This document shows, one piece after another, positions 36,590-49,253 of a stretch of DNA of 64,000 bases (within the stretch, counting starts at the first letter, position 1; every line of letters begins with the position of its first letter). A program made the translations under genes and the position numbers. Location of the stretch: assembly GCA_034440635.1 (NCBI GenBank), contig JAOTON010000940.1, positions 868,001-932,000 of the forward strand. The letters are read 5' to 3'. The notes under the pieces are model-generated. The model was given only the letters and a program-made list of their open reading frames with translations, was not told the DNA's origin and ran no database searches. The DNA comes from Lepas anatifera (Eukaryota; Arthropoda; Thecostraca; Lepadidae).

Positions 36590-38285
36590 CTCCTGACCTG
36601 ATCTGGTACCCCGAGCTAATCTGGGCAACTTCTTGGTCGAGGATCACTTAGCTGAACTACTGCTCCCGCATTCGATCTGGTGCCTCCTGAACCATAATTT
36701 TTCCTCCTGAGCCCAATGCACCTTGGGTTGATCTTGTGCCTCCTGAGCCATTACTGTGCCTCCTGAACCCATCTGATGCCGTCCTAGCTAGTCTGGTGCC
36801 ACCTTTTTATCGCCACTCCCTAGAATCCACCAGTATAGTAGTCAGTGTACCTATATAATTAAAGGTGCCTAAGCATCACAAGACGTTTTAGCAATGGCTG
36901 ATTCCTCGTAAGTTCCATTTTACAAGGGGAGTTTGCATTGTGTTCTTATTCCCCATCTATTCAAGATCAGTTCCGGGGCACCCTAGTGTGGATCAGAGCC
37001 CTCCAGAGCAGCTGCCCCCCAGTTGTGCCTCCAGGGACTAGACTAGCTCAGTGGCATCCCCAGATTATGGGAGTTGGCCTTGTATTCTTATTCTCTGCCT
37101 ATTTAAGATCAGCTCAGGGACCTCTGATGTGAACCAGAGCTCCCCAGCGTGGACCAGAGCTCCCCAGCGCAGCTCATGCTACGCCCAGAGACTAGACAAG
37201 CTCAGTGGTTCCTAGAGATGGGGTTATCAGACTAGCTTAATGAGCCCCAGGTAGGCTCATAGGGCCTTGAACCAGCTCAATGAGCCCCGTAACACTTTAA
37301 GGCGCCCGATCACCTCAAGGGGCCTCAGGCCAACTTAGAGAACTCTAACAGGCTCAGCGCCCAGACCAGCTCAGGGTACTCCCAAGCCCCATACCAGCTC
37401 AGGGTACCCCCAGGAGCCAGATCCGATCTTGGGCCTCCAATCAGTTCAGGGGCTATAAGTCAGGTCAGGGGACAAGATCAAGTAAGGGACACTAAATCAG
37501 CTTAAGAACCTTTTATTAGCTCAGGGAACCCGATCAGCTCAGTCAGGAGCCCAGACCTGCTCAGGAAATCACGCAATCAACTGAGGAGGCCCAGGTGAGC
37601 TCAAAGGGCACCAGATTAGCTCAAAGGGCACCATATTAGCTCAAGAGGGATCAGAATAGCTCGGATGGCATCATATGGGCTCGGGAGGAACAGTTATGGT
37701 TCAGGAGGCACCAGAACGACCAAGACGTTGCCCAGATTAGCTCGGGGTACCAGATCAAGTGAGGAGGCTCTTAATCAGCTCAGGAGCCCCATACCAGCTC
37801 AGAGGCCCAGACTTTCTCAGGATATCATTTTATCAACCCAGGAGGCTCAGATCAGCTTAAAGGGCACCTGGTTAGCTCAGGGGGCACCCGACTAGCTCAG
37901 AGGGCATAATATGAGTTCAGGAGGCACAATAAGGGCTCAGGAGACCGACTCAGGGTGCATTATTTCAGTTCAGGCGGCAACATATCTGTTCAGGGGGCAC
38001 CAGATCTATCAGCTCGGGGCCCAGATCAGCTCCTATCCCCTAGACCAGAGCAGGGGCCTAGATCAGCTCAGGGAGCACCTTATCAGCTCAGGGGACAAGG
38101 AATTAGCTCAGTGGTCCCGACCAGCTCAGGGGTGCCAGATCAAGTAAGGAAGCACTTAATTAGCTCAGGAGCCGCAAACCAGCTCAGGGGTCCTCATCAG
38201 CCTCGGCAGGCCCAGCTCAGCTGAGGGCCACAGAGCTGCTCAGGAAATCACGTTATCAACTCGGGAGGCTCAGATTAGCTTACTT
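36590..38285. repeat. Family A array in fold-back arrangement
   Basis: From 36590 to about 36805 the words run as GAGC..GATCTGGTGCC; from about 36950 to 38285 they run in the complement (GGCACCAGATCAGCTCAGG). Between them is a core of about 130 bases without repeats. Arrays of short repeats inverted around a core is the layout of Foldback-type elements. 36800-37200 is the reverse complement of roughly 900-1305. ORFs of 60-89 codons follow the array. Confidence 0.65.
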
Positions 38286-38713
38286 GCGTATCTACTTGCT
38301 TTTTTATTATCAGAGAGACGCTTCCTGTCAGCATAATGACAGCTCTTTTCGTGAAAATACCGATTCTGATATCAGGGATGCCACTTATTTCTCTGACTGA
38401 CAATTTCCTGATGCACCATGGCATATTGTTCGAAAAACTTCACCGTGGCGAACCTTTGTGAAATTTGATCTTATCTCCCATTCAACTTAGCATAAATTGT
38501 CTGCAATATTATCTTGGAAAATGATGCGCCCTGCATATTCTGTACTCAAATCACTGCGAGGTCTTTGTTGCTGGCGTGCTGAGCAACTGTCTTGCGTTTC
38601 TCGGGTAATAGTGATATTTTTGTTGCATTTTGGCGCTCATCAGAGCTGCTAGAACATAAACATTATTTGTTAGGGCTATGCATCTTGGTTCCAAGACTCT
38701 TTCCACAAAAAGG
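38286..38713. other. Unannotated spacer
   Basis: AT-rich sequence between the array and the right inverted-repeat arm; nothing recognised. Confidence 0.4.
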
Positions 38714-40985
38714 CCGCTAAAATATAATAGATCATGATTTCTAAATCAGGTCCCGCAATGTAATGTCTCTCAGGACCCAAAGTCTACCAGCAAACGCACC
38801 ATTCCATCGCTTCAAATCCATTCTAACCTCGAGCTACACGTGTAAGACATGTATACAATATATCAACCCTGTGCACGTGGATTCACTTTTTGCGGTGCCT
38901 CATGAACAACCCCATTAGAGATGACCTAGAAAATAATATATTTCAACATTTCTAAGCCTAACGTCCCACTTCCTAACTGACGAGATGGTCAATGTCGGCA
39001 TTGTCCGTTAGAGTCTTTCCCGTGTTTGTTAGTGATTTGCCATTTGCAAGCTTCCCGCGCTATTTCTTTTGGTAATCTTTTTTTGGAAAAACAAGTTCAA
39101 AGTCCACCTTAGTTAGCGACAGAAGCAAGCATGGTCTGGCATTTGCATGTAATATATCTTTGCACGTGGGCTATGAAGATCAAATGTGGGTAATGATTTT
39201 TTTGATCTCAACTCCTAGGGTTTGGTGCTACAATGGAAGAGACCGGGCAAACACGGGGGTACCCTGCACTACCGTTCATACCAGGGAACATATGCTTAGG
39301 CGCACAGCATACCTCTTCAGTTTTCAGACGGGAGCTGCAATGCGGCGCATAATGACTACAGGCGGACAAAATTACTCCTAAACATCACTGCCAATAAGGG
39401 TATTGCAGTGCGCTACATTTTGCATAGGACCAAGCATATACATGTGTTTTGATGAATGGCCATGACTTTTGCAATAGTCATTATAGTCTCATAAAACTTT
39501 GTGTTAATATATCAAACATGTGCAGCATTACATCTGCAAAATTTAGTGTTTGTTAAAGGGAATGAGGCACCTTGGTCGAATCCTGAAATTTAGTGTAATT
39601 AGGCGTACTTTTAGCCAAAAATAATGAAACCACTCATGATTTCTCTGAGAAATGTACAATAAGCTTAATATTTGGTTTTTAAAAATACTCCTCTAGAAAA
39701 AGAAATAAATATCAGCCTGTGGATGATGTCACGATCTGGCAACCACTACCATACTTGAAACGCTTCAAGGGCTTCGATTGGCTGATGCTCATCGTGACGT
39801 CAGCATATGTCGTCACACCAGTAGCTCACAATAATGGCCGCCGGCGACGGGGGCTGAGGGGGGCTGGTGTCAGGTAGGTTTGAGGTTTTTTCTTCGGAAA
39901 TATCGAGTTCCAAGACAAATGAAATATGGAGTACCGGGTTTTCCGACCTGCCTTACAACTTGGCTATCTTGGTTAAAATCACGTTGTGAAGGTGCCACAT
40001 TCCCTTTAACTGAACTGAGTTTAATCTACTTGAGTTTAACTGAAAGGGGTGTAACGATGTCCCTCAGGCGATGTTGGACGTGCTGGAGTATTGGGCAGAA
40101 CACCAATTGCGCAATTTTCTATATAATATGAACAACAATGGTTGATTTCAATCAGGAAGATACCATTTGAAACTATTTGCTTATCCAATCAGTTGTTACC
40201 AGCTCTGAAGCAAAAAGCTAACATTCCGGACAAAGTTCTCCAATTGGCGTGAAAACAGTGCATTTGCACGTGCTCAAACATGACGTCATATCTCAATAGC
40301 TCTTCTAGGTGTCTAAACAATTTTTGGAGCAATTATACTGAGCATGTTAGGCGCCATGTGTGCAAAGTTTCACGGCTGTTCGTTTAACCCATACAGAGAT
40401 ACAGGTTTTGAGCCAGAAGGGGTGTTGACGTACACCCCTTTCGCGGAGCTGCACGTGCCAAAAATGACGTGATAGGACCAAACCAGAATACAGAAACCGA
40501 CATGTGTAGAAGCCGTGTATTTTGAGCTTGTAAATTAAATTATGTTTTTTGCCACCAACGGTCTTTTTAGCTTAGTTATAAGCCGTTTAAGTCCAAGAGG
40601 CAAGGGCCGATTTTGCGCGTGCATCCTTTGACAAATGCACCTCCTGCGGACAACGAGTAGGCGCTGTATCGGTTGTCCACCCAAAGTCATGATCCTGAAT
40701 ATTCAGGGATTTCATTTCTGTGCAACAACCTTTTACAACACGCCGGACAGCTTTTGGCACTTTGCCCCCCGGGTATATAGAAAAATTCAAGAGGCATTAT
40801 TCGAATATCCTCAACAACGGCGCCTTTATAGTTCTGCCGCACTACAATTTTGCACAAAAAATCCAAACGATGAAACTGCTGCATGTCCTGGTGACGGCTT
40901 CCTTATCCTTCCTGCCATAGATGTTGAAGAATACAATTTTTGCTGAGACGCGTTCATCTGCCTGCTGTGTTGGTTTAAGTGATAA
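38714..40985 (-). repeat. Right arm of large inverted repeat
   Basis: Reverse complement of the left arm (24161-24370, 25918-26671, 34873-35728), interrupted only by the TTAA MITE at 39557-40005. It preserves the uninterrupted sites for the two insertions in the left arm. Confidence 0.85.
39557..40005. mobile_element. 449-bp TTAA MITE with AGGGAATG termini
   Basis: Ends AGGGAATGAGGCACCTT and its inverse with one mismatch, flanked by TTAA at 39553-39556 and 40006-40009. The empty site (one TTAA) is at 34892-34895 in the left arm. The TTAA target suggests a piggyBac-type transposase, but the termini differ from the CACGCGC and CCCTATTTCCG families here. No ORF. Confidence 0.85.
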
Positions 40986-42465
40986 TATCTGTCAACCACT
41001 GTTATAGCGAAGAACGAAAAGCGAGACCAGCCGAAAAAAACGAAAATTATTCATCATTACTATCATCGTCACACCTTGTTTGTTGTTTTCCATGTTTTTC
41101 TCACCGGATCCCTTCATCAAGTCCCATTACCTCACTCCATGGGTTGAGTGCGGCGCCTGTGGCGACACTCCCCATGGGTAATCCTTGTCCTTCCCCATCA
41201 ACCATCCTATCCTTATCCTTATCCTACAGTGTATTTTTGCTTAAGTTTGTCATTCATGTCCCTCATCTTCATTACGACCGCCGTCAGAATAGCCACATGA
41301 ATAGTGGAGATGCCGTGTATGCCAAATAGATAAATAAATAAATAGATACTTTGGGGGTTTATTGAATTTTGAAGCATAAGCACTCTTGTAACAATATCAG
41401 AGTTCTATAAGGCCGCTGTATTCATTGGGTAGTGTCTCATATTGCCTCTCAGTGTCTATATATGCTGTTTTTCTTATTTGCGTCATTTCGAAGGCCGCAG
41501 CCCTGTGTGAGAGAAAAATATAATATTTGATTACTTGCGTCCTGAGGCGATACCAAATTTATTTTTAGAGAACGTGCAGTGTCCCAGTTTTCTTTGAATG
41601 ACCTCTGGTCGGTCTGTGAGGCGCAGGGCTGAAACGTGCTTCAAACACGGTTTTTATATCGATGTCGCATCTGGTCGAGAGACACCCCTTCAACAAACGG
41701 GCAATTATTCAACGGTGTGTGCACATTTTGTGATGCTCCAGAGGTCGATGGATGCCTCTTCTCCCAACAAAACGACCAATCCATGTATCTGCACATTGTT
41801 CTATGTCGCAACGATTAATGGATCCAACAATGGAATGCCTGCAAAATGTTACAAAACAGTGCGAATCAACCCAATAAGCAATCGTTGCCATAGTTAGCTA
41901 CATGTTAGCCATTGTTTAGTTCATAAGACATCATCAGTATGCTTTTGCCTATGCAGGAAAACGCTAAAACCGAGCATGTATCCTGAAAACTTGGCTTCTG
42001 GTGTCAAACATCTGACCAGTATTAGTTATCGCACACCCAAACAAGAGCCCGAATCGATGTATCATCACCATGACAACCAGTGTACACAAGCCTGGGATCT
42101 TTAAGCTGCCGAGCCGTACATGCACCATAGGGACGTCACTCATTAGCAATTCTAGGCAATTCTGCGGGAGTGCACTGAAAGAAAACATGTGGCTCCCAAC
42201 ATTATGACGACACTGCACTAGAGGCGCTCTCAGACAAAGTTTTGAAAAGTGATTCCAAATTCAGGAGCAAAACAGTGTCGATCTCTGGGAAATGGAACCA
42301 GGTGAAGGAGTTGATTCATATGCGCTTTTCATTGAATCAATATTTTTCGAGGGCGTGCATCTTTATGTTAAGTGCACTTGCCGGGGAGTCGAGCTATATG
42401 TATTTTATTGTATTCATTATTTCATCAGCAGCCAGCGATAGTGGCATGCTATTCCCTGGGCCTTC
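40986..42465. other. Unannotated, possible non-LTR 3' end
   Basis: About 41150-41346 ends in GATAAATAAATAAATAGAT after CATGAATAGTGGAGATGCC; an (ATAA)n tail after such sequence suggests a truncated non-LTR retrotransposon 3' UTR on the plus strand, but no coding part is present. The rest shows nothing recognised. Confidence 0.3.
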
Positions 42466-42510
42466 AAGTGATTTACTTTGTGACGTGTGGCTTAGTGGAT
42501 AACATCAAAG

Positions 42511-44271
42511 CAGTGGCGGCGGATAAAGGGGGCAGTTGCCTCCCCCTAAAAAATTATCAGAGGGGGCCCCTGGCAAAATACGCAATTTTAGCTTGGTTCT
42601 TTTCTGAAAGTTCATGAGCGACCTGACTGAGCCCTCAACAGTTTCTCGGTTTGGACACTGTCCAAACCGAGGGTCCCTGAGCTTCTCAGGGTCCCTGAGC
42701 TTGGGCTCGGGAGCCCTCTAGCATGGGATCGGGGACCCTCTAGCTTGGCCTTTAGGGCCCCCAAGCTTAGCCTAAAGGGGCCCCCGAGCCTGATCTTAGG
42801 GGGCCCAGAACTTTGTCTAAAGGGTGCCCGAGCCTGGTATCAGGGCCATCACTCTGTCTCAGGGGCCCCGAGCTGTACCTCGCCCCCCGAGCTTTGTTCC
42901 AGGGACCCCCAAGCTTGATCTAAGGGGCCCTAAGGCTGGTCTCAGGGCACACAAGCTTAGCCTTAAGGGAGCCCCCCCCGAGCTCGGTCTCAGGGGCCCC
43001 GAGATTGTCTACGGGGCTCCGGAGCTTGTCTAAGGGGGCCCTGAGCTTGGTCTCAGGGGACCTCCAAGCTTATTCTCAGGGGGCTCCCGAACGTGACCTC
43101 ATGGGGTTCCGAGATTGGTCTCAGGGCCCCCCAAAATTGGTATGAGGAGGCTTCCCAGATTGGTCTAAGGGGCCAAGCTTGGTCTCAGGGGCCCCCGAGC
43201 TTAGTCTCAGGGCCCCTGAGCTTTGGCGCGGGGACATTCGAGCTTGATCTCTAGGAGCCCCTAAGCTTGGTCTCAGGGGGTCCCCGAACTGTGTCTCAGG
43301 GCTCCGAGATTGGTCTAAGGGGCTCCCGAGATTGGTCTTAGGGGGCCTTGAACTTGATTTCAGAGGCCCTGAGCTTGGGCTCGGGGCCTTCGAGCTTGAT
43401 CTCTAGGAGCTCCAAGCTCCGTCTCAAGGAGCCCCGAGCTGTGTCTCAGGGCCCCGAGCTTGGTTTTGTGTGTGCTCAAGTCAGTATGCCTGTCATTTGC
43501 GTTTTTTCTGTGCCGATATAGACGACAGCATCAAAGCGCCCCCAGTTCTCATTCTGCAGGAGACGGAATGCTCCGAAAAAAATACTCATGAGAATATAAT
43601 AATTCGTGTTACCTACCATGTTTTATTATGCAGATGCACACGAGCAAACAGCGTTTACTTTTTATAAGAACAACTATTTGCCTCGGAAGCCCGTTGTTGT
43701 ACCGTTATTATAATTTTGCTAAACTCCTAACGTGACGCTAGAGCTTAAAGCTTTGACGTTCCATTCCCGAGGCTTACGTGAACCTATAAAACGCAGATCC
43801 ATATTTCGACATCTACATGTTAAATACGCCGCTCATTTTGCTGTACTACACAAAACATATTTCAGCTTGGAATCTGAGATCGTGTGGAAAATCGAATGAG
43901 AAGGCAAAACCATGTTTTACACTGGCCAACTAATCAACAGGGAGGAATAGCTATTTTTGTACTGGGCCAAATATAACTTTTAGCATTTGTGACGCTATGC
44001 AGGAGCGGAACCAGTATTCTGCTAGGGGAGTGGCTGAGCTTTGAAAAATGGCGAAAAAGGGGGAATAGGGCGCAAAATGGCGAAAATGGGGCAAAGGGGG
44101 AGGCTGAAGCCCCTCAGCCCCCCTGGATCCGCCCCTGCGTTTATGCCTCTGACCTCAGGCAGCAAGTCCCAACCAATCTATTGCAGTTTTTAGGGGGGCC
44201 CTTGCTGCCGAGGGGACCCCCTGGAAAAATTATTGCCCCCCTCCATCCGAAAAGAGCATCCGCCGCCACTG
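42511..44271. mobile_element. hAT-like element with internal minisatellite
   Basis: Termini CAGTGGCGGCGGAT and ATCCGCCGCCACTG, flanked by a perfect 8-bp duplication CATCAAAG (42503-42510 and 44272-44279). Length 1761. No transposase. Contains the family D array and, at about 44000-44137, a smaller hAT-like unit (CAGGAGCGGAACCAG to GGATCCGCCCCTG) whose target duplication is not clear. The rest (43470-43990) is AT-rich and unrecognised. Confidence 0.85.
42630..43465. repeat. Degenerate minisatellite, family D
   Basis: GAGCTTGGTCTCAGGGGCCCC-type units, about 25-35 bases each, wholly inside the hAT-like element. Confidence 0.85.
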
Positions 44272-44442
44272 CATCAAAGTCTCCTAAGTATCCGGTCCCG
44301 GGTTCAAAACCTGGCGAGGCCTCTGAATAAGTCGATCTGATCCCCAAAATCCCTTCCAACAGGGTGAGAGTTGGCGACGCCGTATCACCTTGGCAGTTGG
44401 TGCGTCGTGAAAACCCCAACAGTAATTAGAAGTGATTTACTT

Positions 44443-46090
44443 ATGAGGCGTTTGACTTACCGGGGTGTCACACAAATCTCCATGGGTGCCATTTGATCCC
44501 GAGGGCATCAAACGACTCCTCCTGGGGATTCAATTATTACTAACTGTTGGGACTTACCAACCACCAAGTTTATACAGTGATACCAACTCCACTCTGTTAA
44601 GAGGGTTCTGGGAATCAGATTGGGAAGCTGCTTGACACCTCGGGGAGTCAAATGACTTCGCGAAAAATTCCCTGTTGACTCTGCAATAGCGAATTTGCAC
44701 ACATTTTATGGAAATGTGGCGCTATCATGATAACATTTTGACCTTGCAAATTCCCTTTATAGGCATAGACTTGCTAACAGGGAGGGGGCAAAGAGGCCAT
44801 GGTCTCTCAATAATCAAGACAGGTTTCCTTTCCCTTCGACGCCGTGTGGCCAAACAGTAAGTGCGTCGGTAAACCCCAAGCAAGGAAATAAAGTCATTTG
44901 ATTTTGACATACCTCTTAATTCGCTGTCAGGCACGACTCTATCGTCTTCGTTCGCCAAAATTGGAATACACCGTTGCTATCGTAGGAGTTAACACTGGAA
45001 GGTGCTTTTTGTGTTGAATGCCGCCCTCGCGTCCGTGCAGAGATTCTCCGTAATTTTTCATTCCATGCGCAGCTCCAGCAGCGCCCCAGAATCAAAAGCC
45101 CTGGAAGACCCGGCTGGTGTAAGATCTAGAGGTTATGATAATTTTCTGACAGTATAGGTAGAGCTAATGCAAGTTATGAATAGAAATGTCGGAGCTTTCC
45201 AAACAATCACCTTCGACGAAACCAATGCAGTAGTTTTCTTGCCAAGCCTGCATAAACAACATCCACCTCCCTACAGGCTTAATCTGTAAAACGCCTGGGG
45301 CGTTGTGACGCAAATGGTAGCGTCGTATGTTGCCAGGCCACTGTTACGGGGCTGCTAGAAACTAGCCCGCAGTACTGTCGAGACTTGCGGAACACAATCC
45401 TGCATCTAGGCAGGCCCGTCATGCATCGGTGTCCAACGGCGCAGTCTACCTTCCACTGCGGTCCTGAGTAGGCATTTGATACATGGGGCATTCCAGGACA
45501 GATCGACCAAGGCTTGACACCACCATGTCTAGGAAAAATCTGAAACTTTGTCTCCGGGGTAGTTTTGCGCCAGGAACACGCCTGTGAGAATCTTAGCTCA
45601 CTCCCACCAACGGCGACCGAGATATAGCCCGAGGCATTTTCGGGAGGTCACCTTGTAGACTCATCTTTGATGTTTCATAACTCCGAAACGCATTGCCTGA
45701 ATAACAAGTTTTGTATATCACTGAACTCTTCTTGAACTTTACATTATTTAAAAAAAGAAAATTTTAAAACTTTTGACTTTTAATTAGTTTGATCTTTTTT
45801 CTTTTGACCTAGCTTGACATTTTCGCAGTTGAAATTGCCCTTTTAGGCACCTCAAAAATTTTGCTTCATAAAATATCTTTCGATAAAAAATTTAGAAAAT
45901 GTGTTTTTGCCATAAATTGCAAATTTTTAGCACCTAAGGTAGATATGCTGACAGTTTTTTACCACTGCGGTAGTACAGCCTGATGTTTAACACTGCAAAC
46001 AAAGCGATTGTTTTTGTAATCGGTTGCTTGCAATCATATTGCAATGTCTTTACGAAATTTTCATCGTGCAAGTGTCAGAATTTATGAAAA
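44443..46090. other. Mostly unannotated; SINE 3' fragment
   Basis: At about 44800-44880, GACGCCGTGTGGCC and GTGCGTCGGTAAACCCCAA resemble the 3' half of the SINE body, a probable fragment. 45000-46090 shows no recognised gene; a 70-codon minus ORF at 45279-45491 has no known motif. Confidence 0.35.
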
Positions 46091-46094
46091 TTAA

Positions 46095-46830
46095 CACCCG
46101 CCCACACGAGGGGGCCGGCAACCGGCCTCCTCAGGTTTCCACAGGTAGTAAAAAAAACACCTTCGCGTAGCGCCATCGTACTTCGTCTACCTCTAGCTCG
46201 AAATTTTTACAGCTCCTGGCAAAATTTTAGGTCTTGGTCATACCAGGTCAGACTGCCAAACCAGGTCAAGAGACCTAACCTCGAAAAAAACTTTGGAGGT
46301 GCATCAGTAAGATCAAATTTAATCTATCGTGCTTAGATTCACATCACATAGTAAGTTAACCGAGCAAGATAATTTTGCCTTGCAGGATTTCTATATCGAT
46401 AGCCTGGGACAAGGTCAGGGTCACGATCTTTCCATTAGAAATGCACGGAGCAATTGATAAATTTTGACAACTTGCGAGAATTGAGAATTGTCGAGAATTG
46501 CGGTGGAGGTTTTATTTTTACGTTGTCGTGTCTGACTTGCCACTGCAATTTGATTAGTATTATTTTTACCATACAGACCTAAGCCCGGCTCTAGGTCAAA
46601 GCAGGTTTATTTTGAAATTTGACTTGACAAGATTATAAGATATACAATCCGATTGGGTTCGACAAGAGCATTCCAATGGTGCTGAACATTTTTTTCTACG
46701 GCTCTCCTCTATCAGCTATTATGCCACAAAATTTTGGTTTCCACTTAGTTCCTGTAAGGAATACTTTGACCTCGAGCAACCTCAAAGGTCACCCGACCAA
46801 GCGCTCGTATGTAACATTTCGGTAGTGATT
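46095..46830. mobile_element. TTAA-type MITE, copy d, right end lost
   Basis: Preceded by TTAA (46091-46094). The subterminal hairpin has yet another core: GAGGGGGCCGG-CAA-CCGGCCTCCTC at about 46108-46132. The second hairpin (CTTCGCGTAGCG) and AGGTCA words follow in the same order as in copy c. The right terminus is not found. Confidence 0.6.
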
Positions 46831-46949
46831 AAAACTGGCTATTTAGCGGTGTCGCTCCCAGTGCACTGTTCATTCTACATGGTTTACTGAACAGCAGATA
46901 TAATCCACAATTAGGCCACGGAGCCTGTGTGATATAACATGCCTCCAAA

Positions 46950-47142
46950 CATGGGTGCCGAAAGCGGGAGGGACGGGGGACGCGTCCCCCCTGTTGGCCA
47001 ACCAGGGGGGACGTCCCCCCAAAAATTTTTGGGCCAATGGTCATTAAGGCTGTCAGGTACCGAATATGCTCAAAATTCGCCTCCCCGGTCAACACCAGCC
47101 CGGTTCCGTCCCCCCTGCGAAAATTCTGTGGCGGCGCCCCTG
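46950..47142. mobile_element. 193-bp hAT-like MITE with nested palindromes
   Basis: Flanked by a perfect 8-bp duplication CCTCCAAA (46942-46949 and 47143-47150). Ends CATGGGTGCCG and GGCGGCGCCCCTG are imperfect inverted repeats. Two perfect 16-bp palindromes, GGGGGACGCGTCCCCC (46975-46990) and GGGGGGACGTCCCCCC (47005-47020), flank a TTGGCCAA palindrome. Confidence 0.8.
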
Positions 47143-47150
47143 CCTCCAAA

Positions 47151-49165
47151 CACAACGCTGCGATGGCTCGTGTGTTTTTTCAGAACTTATGCCTGGAGCA
47201 TGAAAGCGAGAGAAATGACTGAAGAATTTACATCTCCTGACGGAAAGCTGTACTGCACAATACAAACATATATTTAACTTCATCAAATGGTGCTGCCATG
47301 CACACGATTTCAAAACAATGCAAATGTTTAATTCCAGTGCAAAAGTTATATTTAAGCAAAATTCAATAATGTAAATGAAGTGTTTTCACTACGTTTCACA
47401 GCAAGGGCGCCTGCGACTATATCGAGAGCACTGCGAAACCGGAAACCTATCACGATGGTTTAAAAAGTTCAGTGAAAGATCAAATACGTGATGCCAAAGG
47501 TACGCATGCTTTTCTTACGCATACATTTTTCAGCACGATTAAGTTATTGTACATTCCACAATCAAGCATAGCCAATGTTGCCAGACAGCTCCTAAGTCTG
47601 TTCGCCGATGCGATCATGGAAAAATGCAAAAGTGCAGAAAGTATGCTGGCTGTCAGAAACTCAATGCCTCGTATGCCTCCTCGTATCGTATCCGTATCCG
47701 ACGTATGCCTCCTCTGTCACACAAAGCTGAAAATCATAATTGTATACTTGAATACTATTTCCAATATGCTGAATGTCATCTACCTGTCTCTTACTTTTTG
47801 CAGCAGAGAAGGTTCAAGCACCATGCCATTACACCGTGAAAGTAGTAAACTGTGTTTTCATTTTTAGACCATGTTTTTGTTTTTGGAAGGAAAATTTCCA
47901 ATTATGGATCATTTTTCCAGTATTGGGATCATAACTATTATTGGCAACTCCGACTGCAGTTTCCCCCAATGACATGCATTTCCCTTTTTGAAGAAGTTTC
48001 CCTTTTTGGAAGGAGTATTTCCAATTATGGTACATTTCCTAATGATTAAATGTGGCAATTATCATGAAAATAATTATTATTGGGAACAAATCTATGAATG
48101 GGAGCGTTCACCTACACAAGATTGGGAATCCTGATCACAGCTTTCCCCCCCACCACTGAACTTCTATCTCACATATCAACAAAAGGGACAGAAATGTAAA
48201 TGTCAACATGGGATTTGTATCTACCTAAAATGTGTTGGTAAAGTGGACCTTAGGTAGCATGTTTTATAGACAGAGCAAATGCTTAAAATTTGCCTCCCAC
48301 CCCCGATTATCACCTGCCTGGTCGTTCCTTCTTGCAGTAAGAACTCTGAGGCAACTACCCTGCATAGATGTAAAATTATGTCCATTGGCCTAATAGGCAC
48401 AGAGGTATTGGAAGTCTCATACCAAAGAAAGATCCAGTGTAGTCAAAATCCTGCTTTAACTCCATGCAGTTCAGGTTCTGTGTGTTCCTTACTACCACTG
48501 ATAGTAAGCAACACACCCCCAACCAGCGTTTTTTCGAAGTCTCTTTCTGAGATTTTCTGAGATGAGAAGGGGTCTACTAGGCCCCCCTCCAGTGCACGTT
48601 AGTGCCGGGCCCCTCTCCAGTGTGTGTTTTAACACTTTATGGAGGACTGCATTGGCACACATTTGCTATCTGTACCGTGTTGACATGACAATTTGATCAT
48701 GAAATCTCACCTGAATTACTGTTTTTGCCAGTCTGTTTCTGGCGCCAACTCTCCCAACTTCCTCCAGCTCCAAATCTACCTAACCAATCTTGATCTTGGG
48801 CACAAATAAGGTAAGGCATAAGCAAGCTAAGGAATGAAAAACCAAGTTTGATATGTGAAAGTGCATCAGTCTCAAAGAAGCCTACATTCATCTTAGATTA
48901 GCCATGGGCAGCACTATCTATTCTAGCTAGTTTTAGCCTGCACTTATCTCAGATATACCTAATAAATATGGCCTCAAAAGAAGTGGCTTCCCACCTGTTT
49001 AAATTGTTTGGCAGGCTCTGCATCTGGCTCTACATCACATAAACATTTTGAACTTGTCTTGTCGCTGTTGCGTAGCTTAAGTAGAATTGCTACCCAGCTA
49101 TGTTTATTTTTTCACTCATTTGGTACTTTTCTTAGTAACTTTTAGGCGTACTTAACAATCTACAA
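47151..49165. other. Unannotated stretch
   Basis: AT-rich, no recognised gene. A diverged direct repeat with TTTCCAATTATGG occurs near 47895 and 48010. The 131-codon ORF at 47472-47867 has no motif I recognise. Confidence 0.4.
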
Positions 49166-49253
49166 CAGTGACGGATCTAGGATTTCGTTAAGGGGGGCCC
49201 AGGCTCGGAGGGCGCCGAACCTGGGGGGCGCCGAACCTGAGAGGTGCCAATTT

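Larger units (their letters stand above)
42479..44429 (+). mobile_element. tRNA-derived SINE, copy 2, split by a hAT
   Basis: Flanked by a 13-bp duplication AAGTGATTTACTT (42466-42478 and 44430-44442). The tRNA-like head has an A-box TGGCTTAGTGGATAAC (near 42488-42503) and, after the hAT insertion, a B-box GGTTCAAAACC (44301-44311). The body shares CCCTTCCAACAGGG and GAGTTGGCGACGCC with copy 1. Without the insertion (counting the hAT target once) it is 182 bases, against 183 for copy 1. Confidence 0.85.

Noticed and set aside
44000..44137. Separate 138-bp hAT element
   Set aside because: Ends look right (CAGGAGCGG, CCGCCCCTG), but the flanks do not give a convincing 8-bp duplication; mentioned only inside the larger element.
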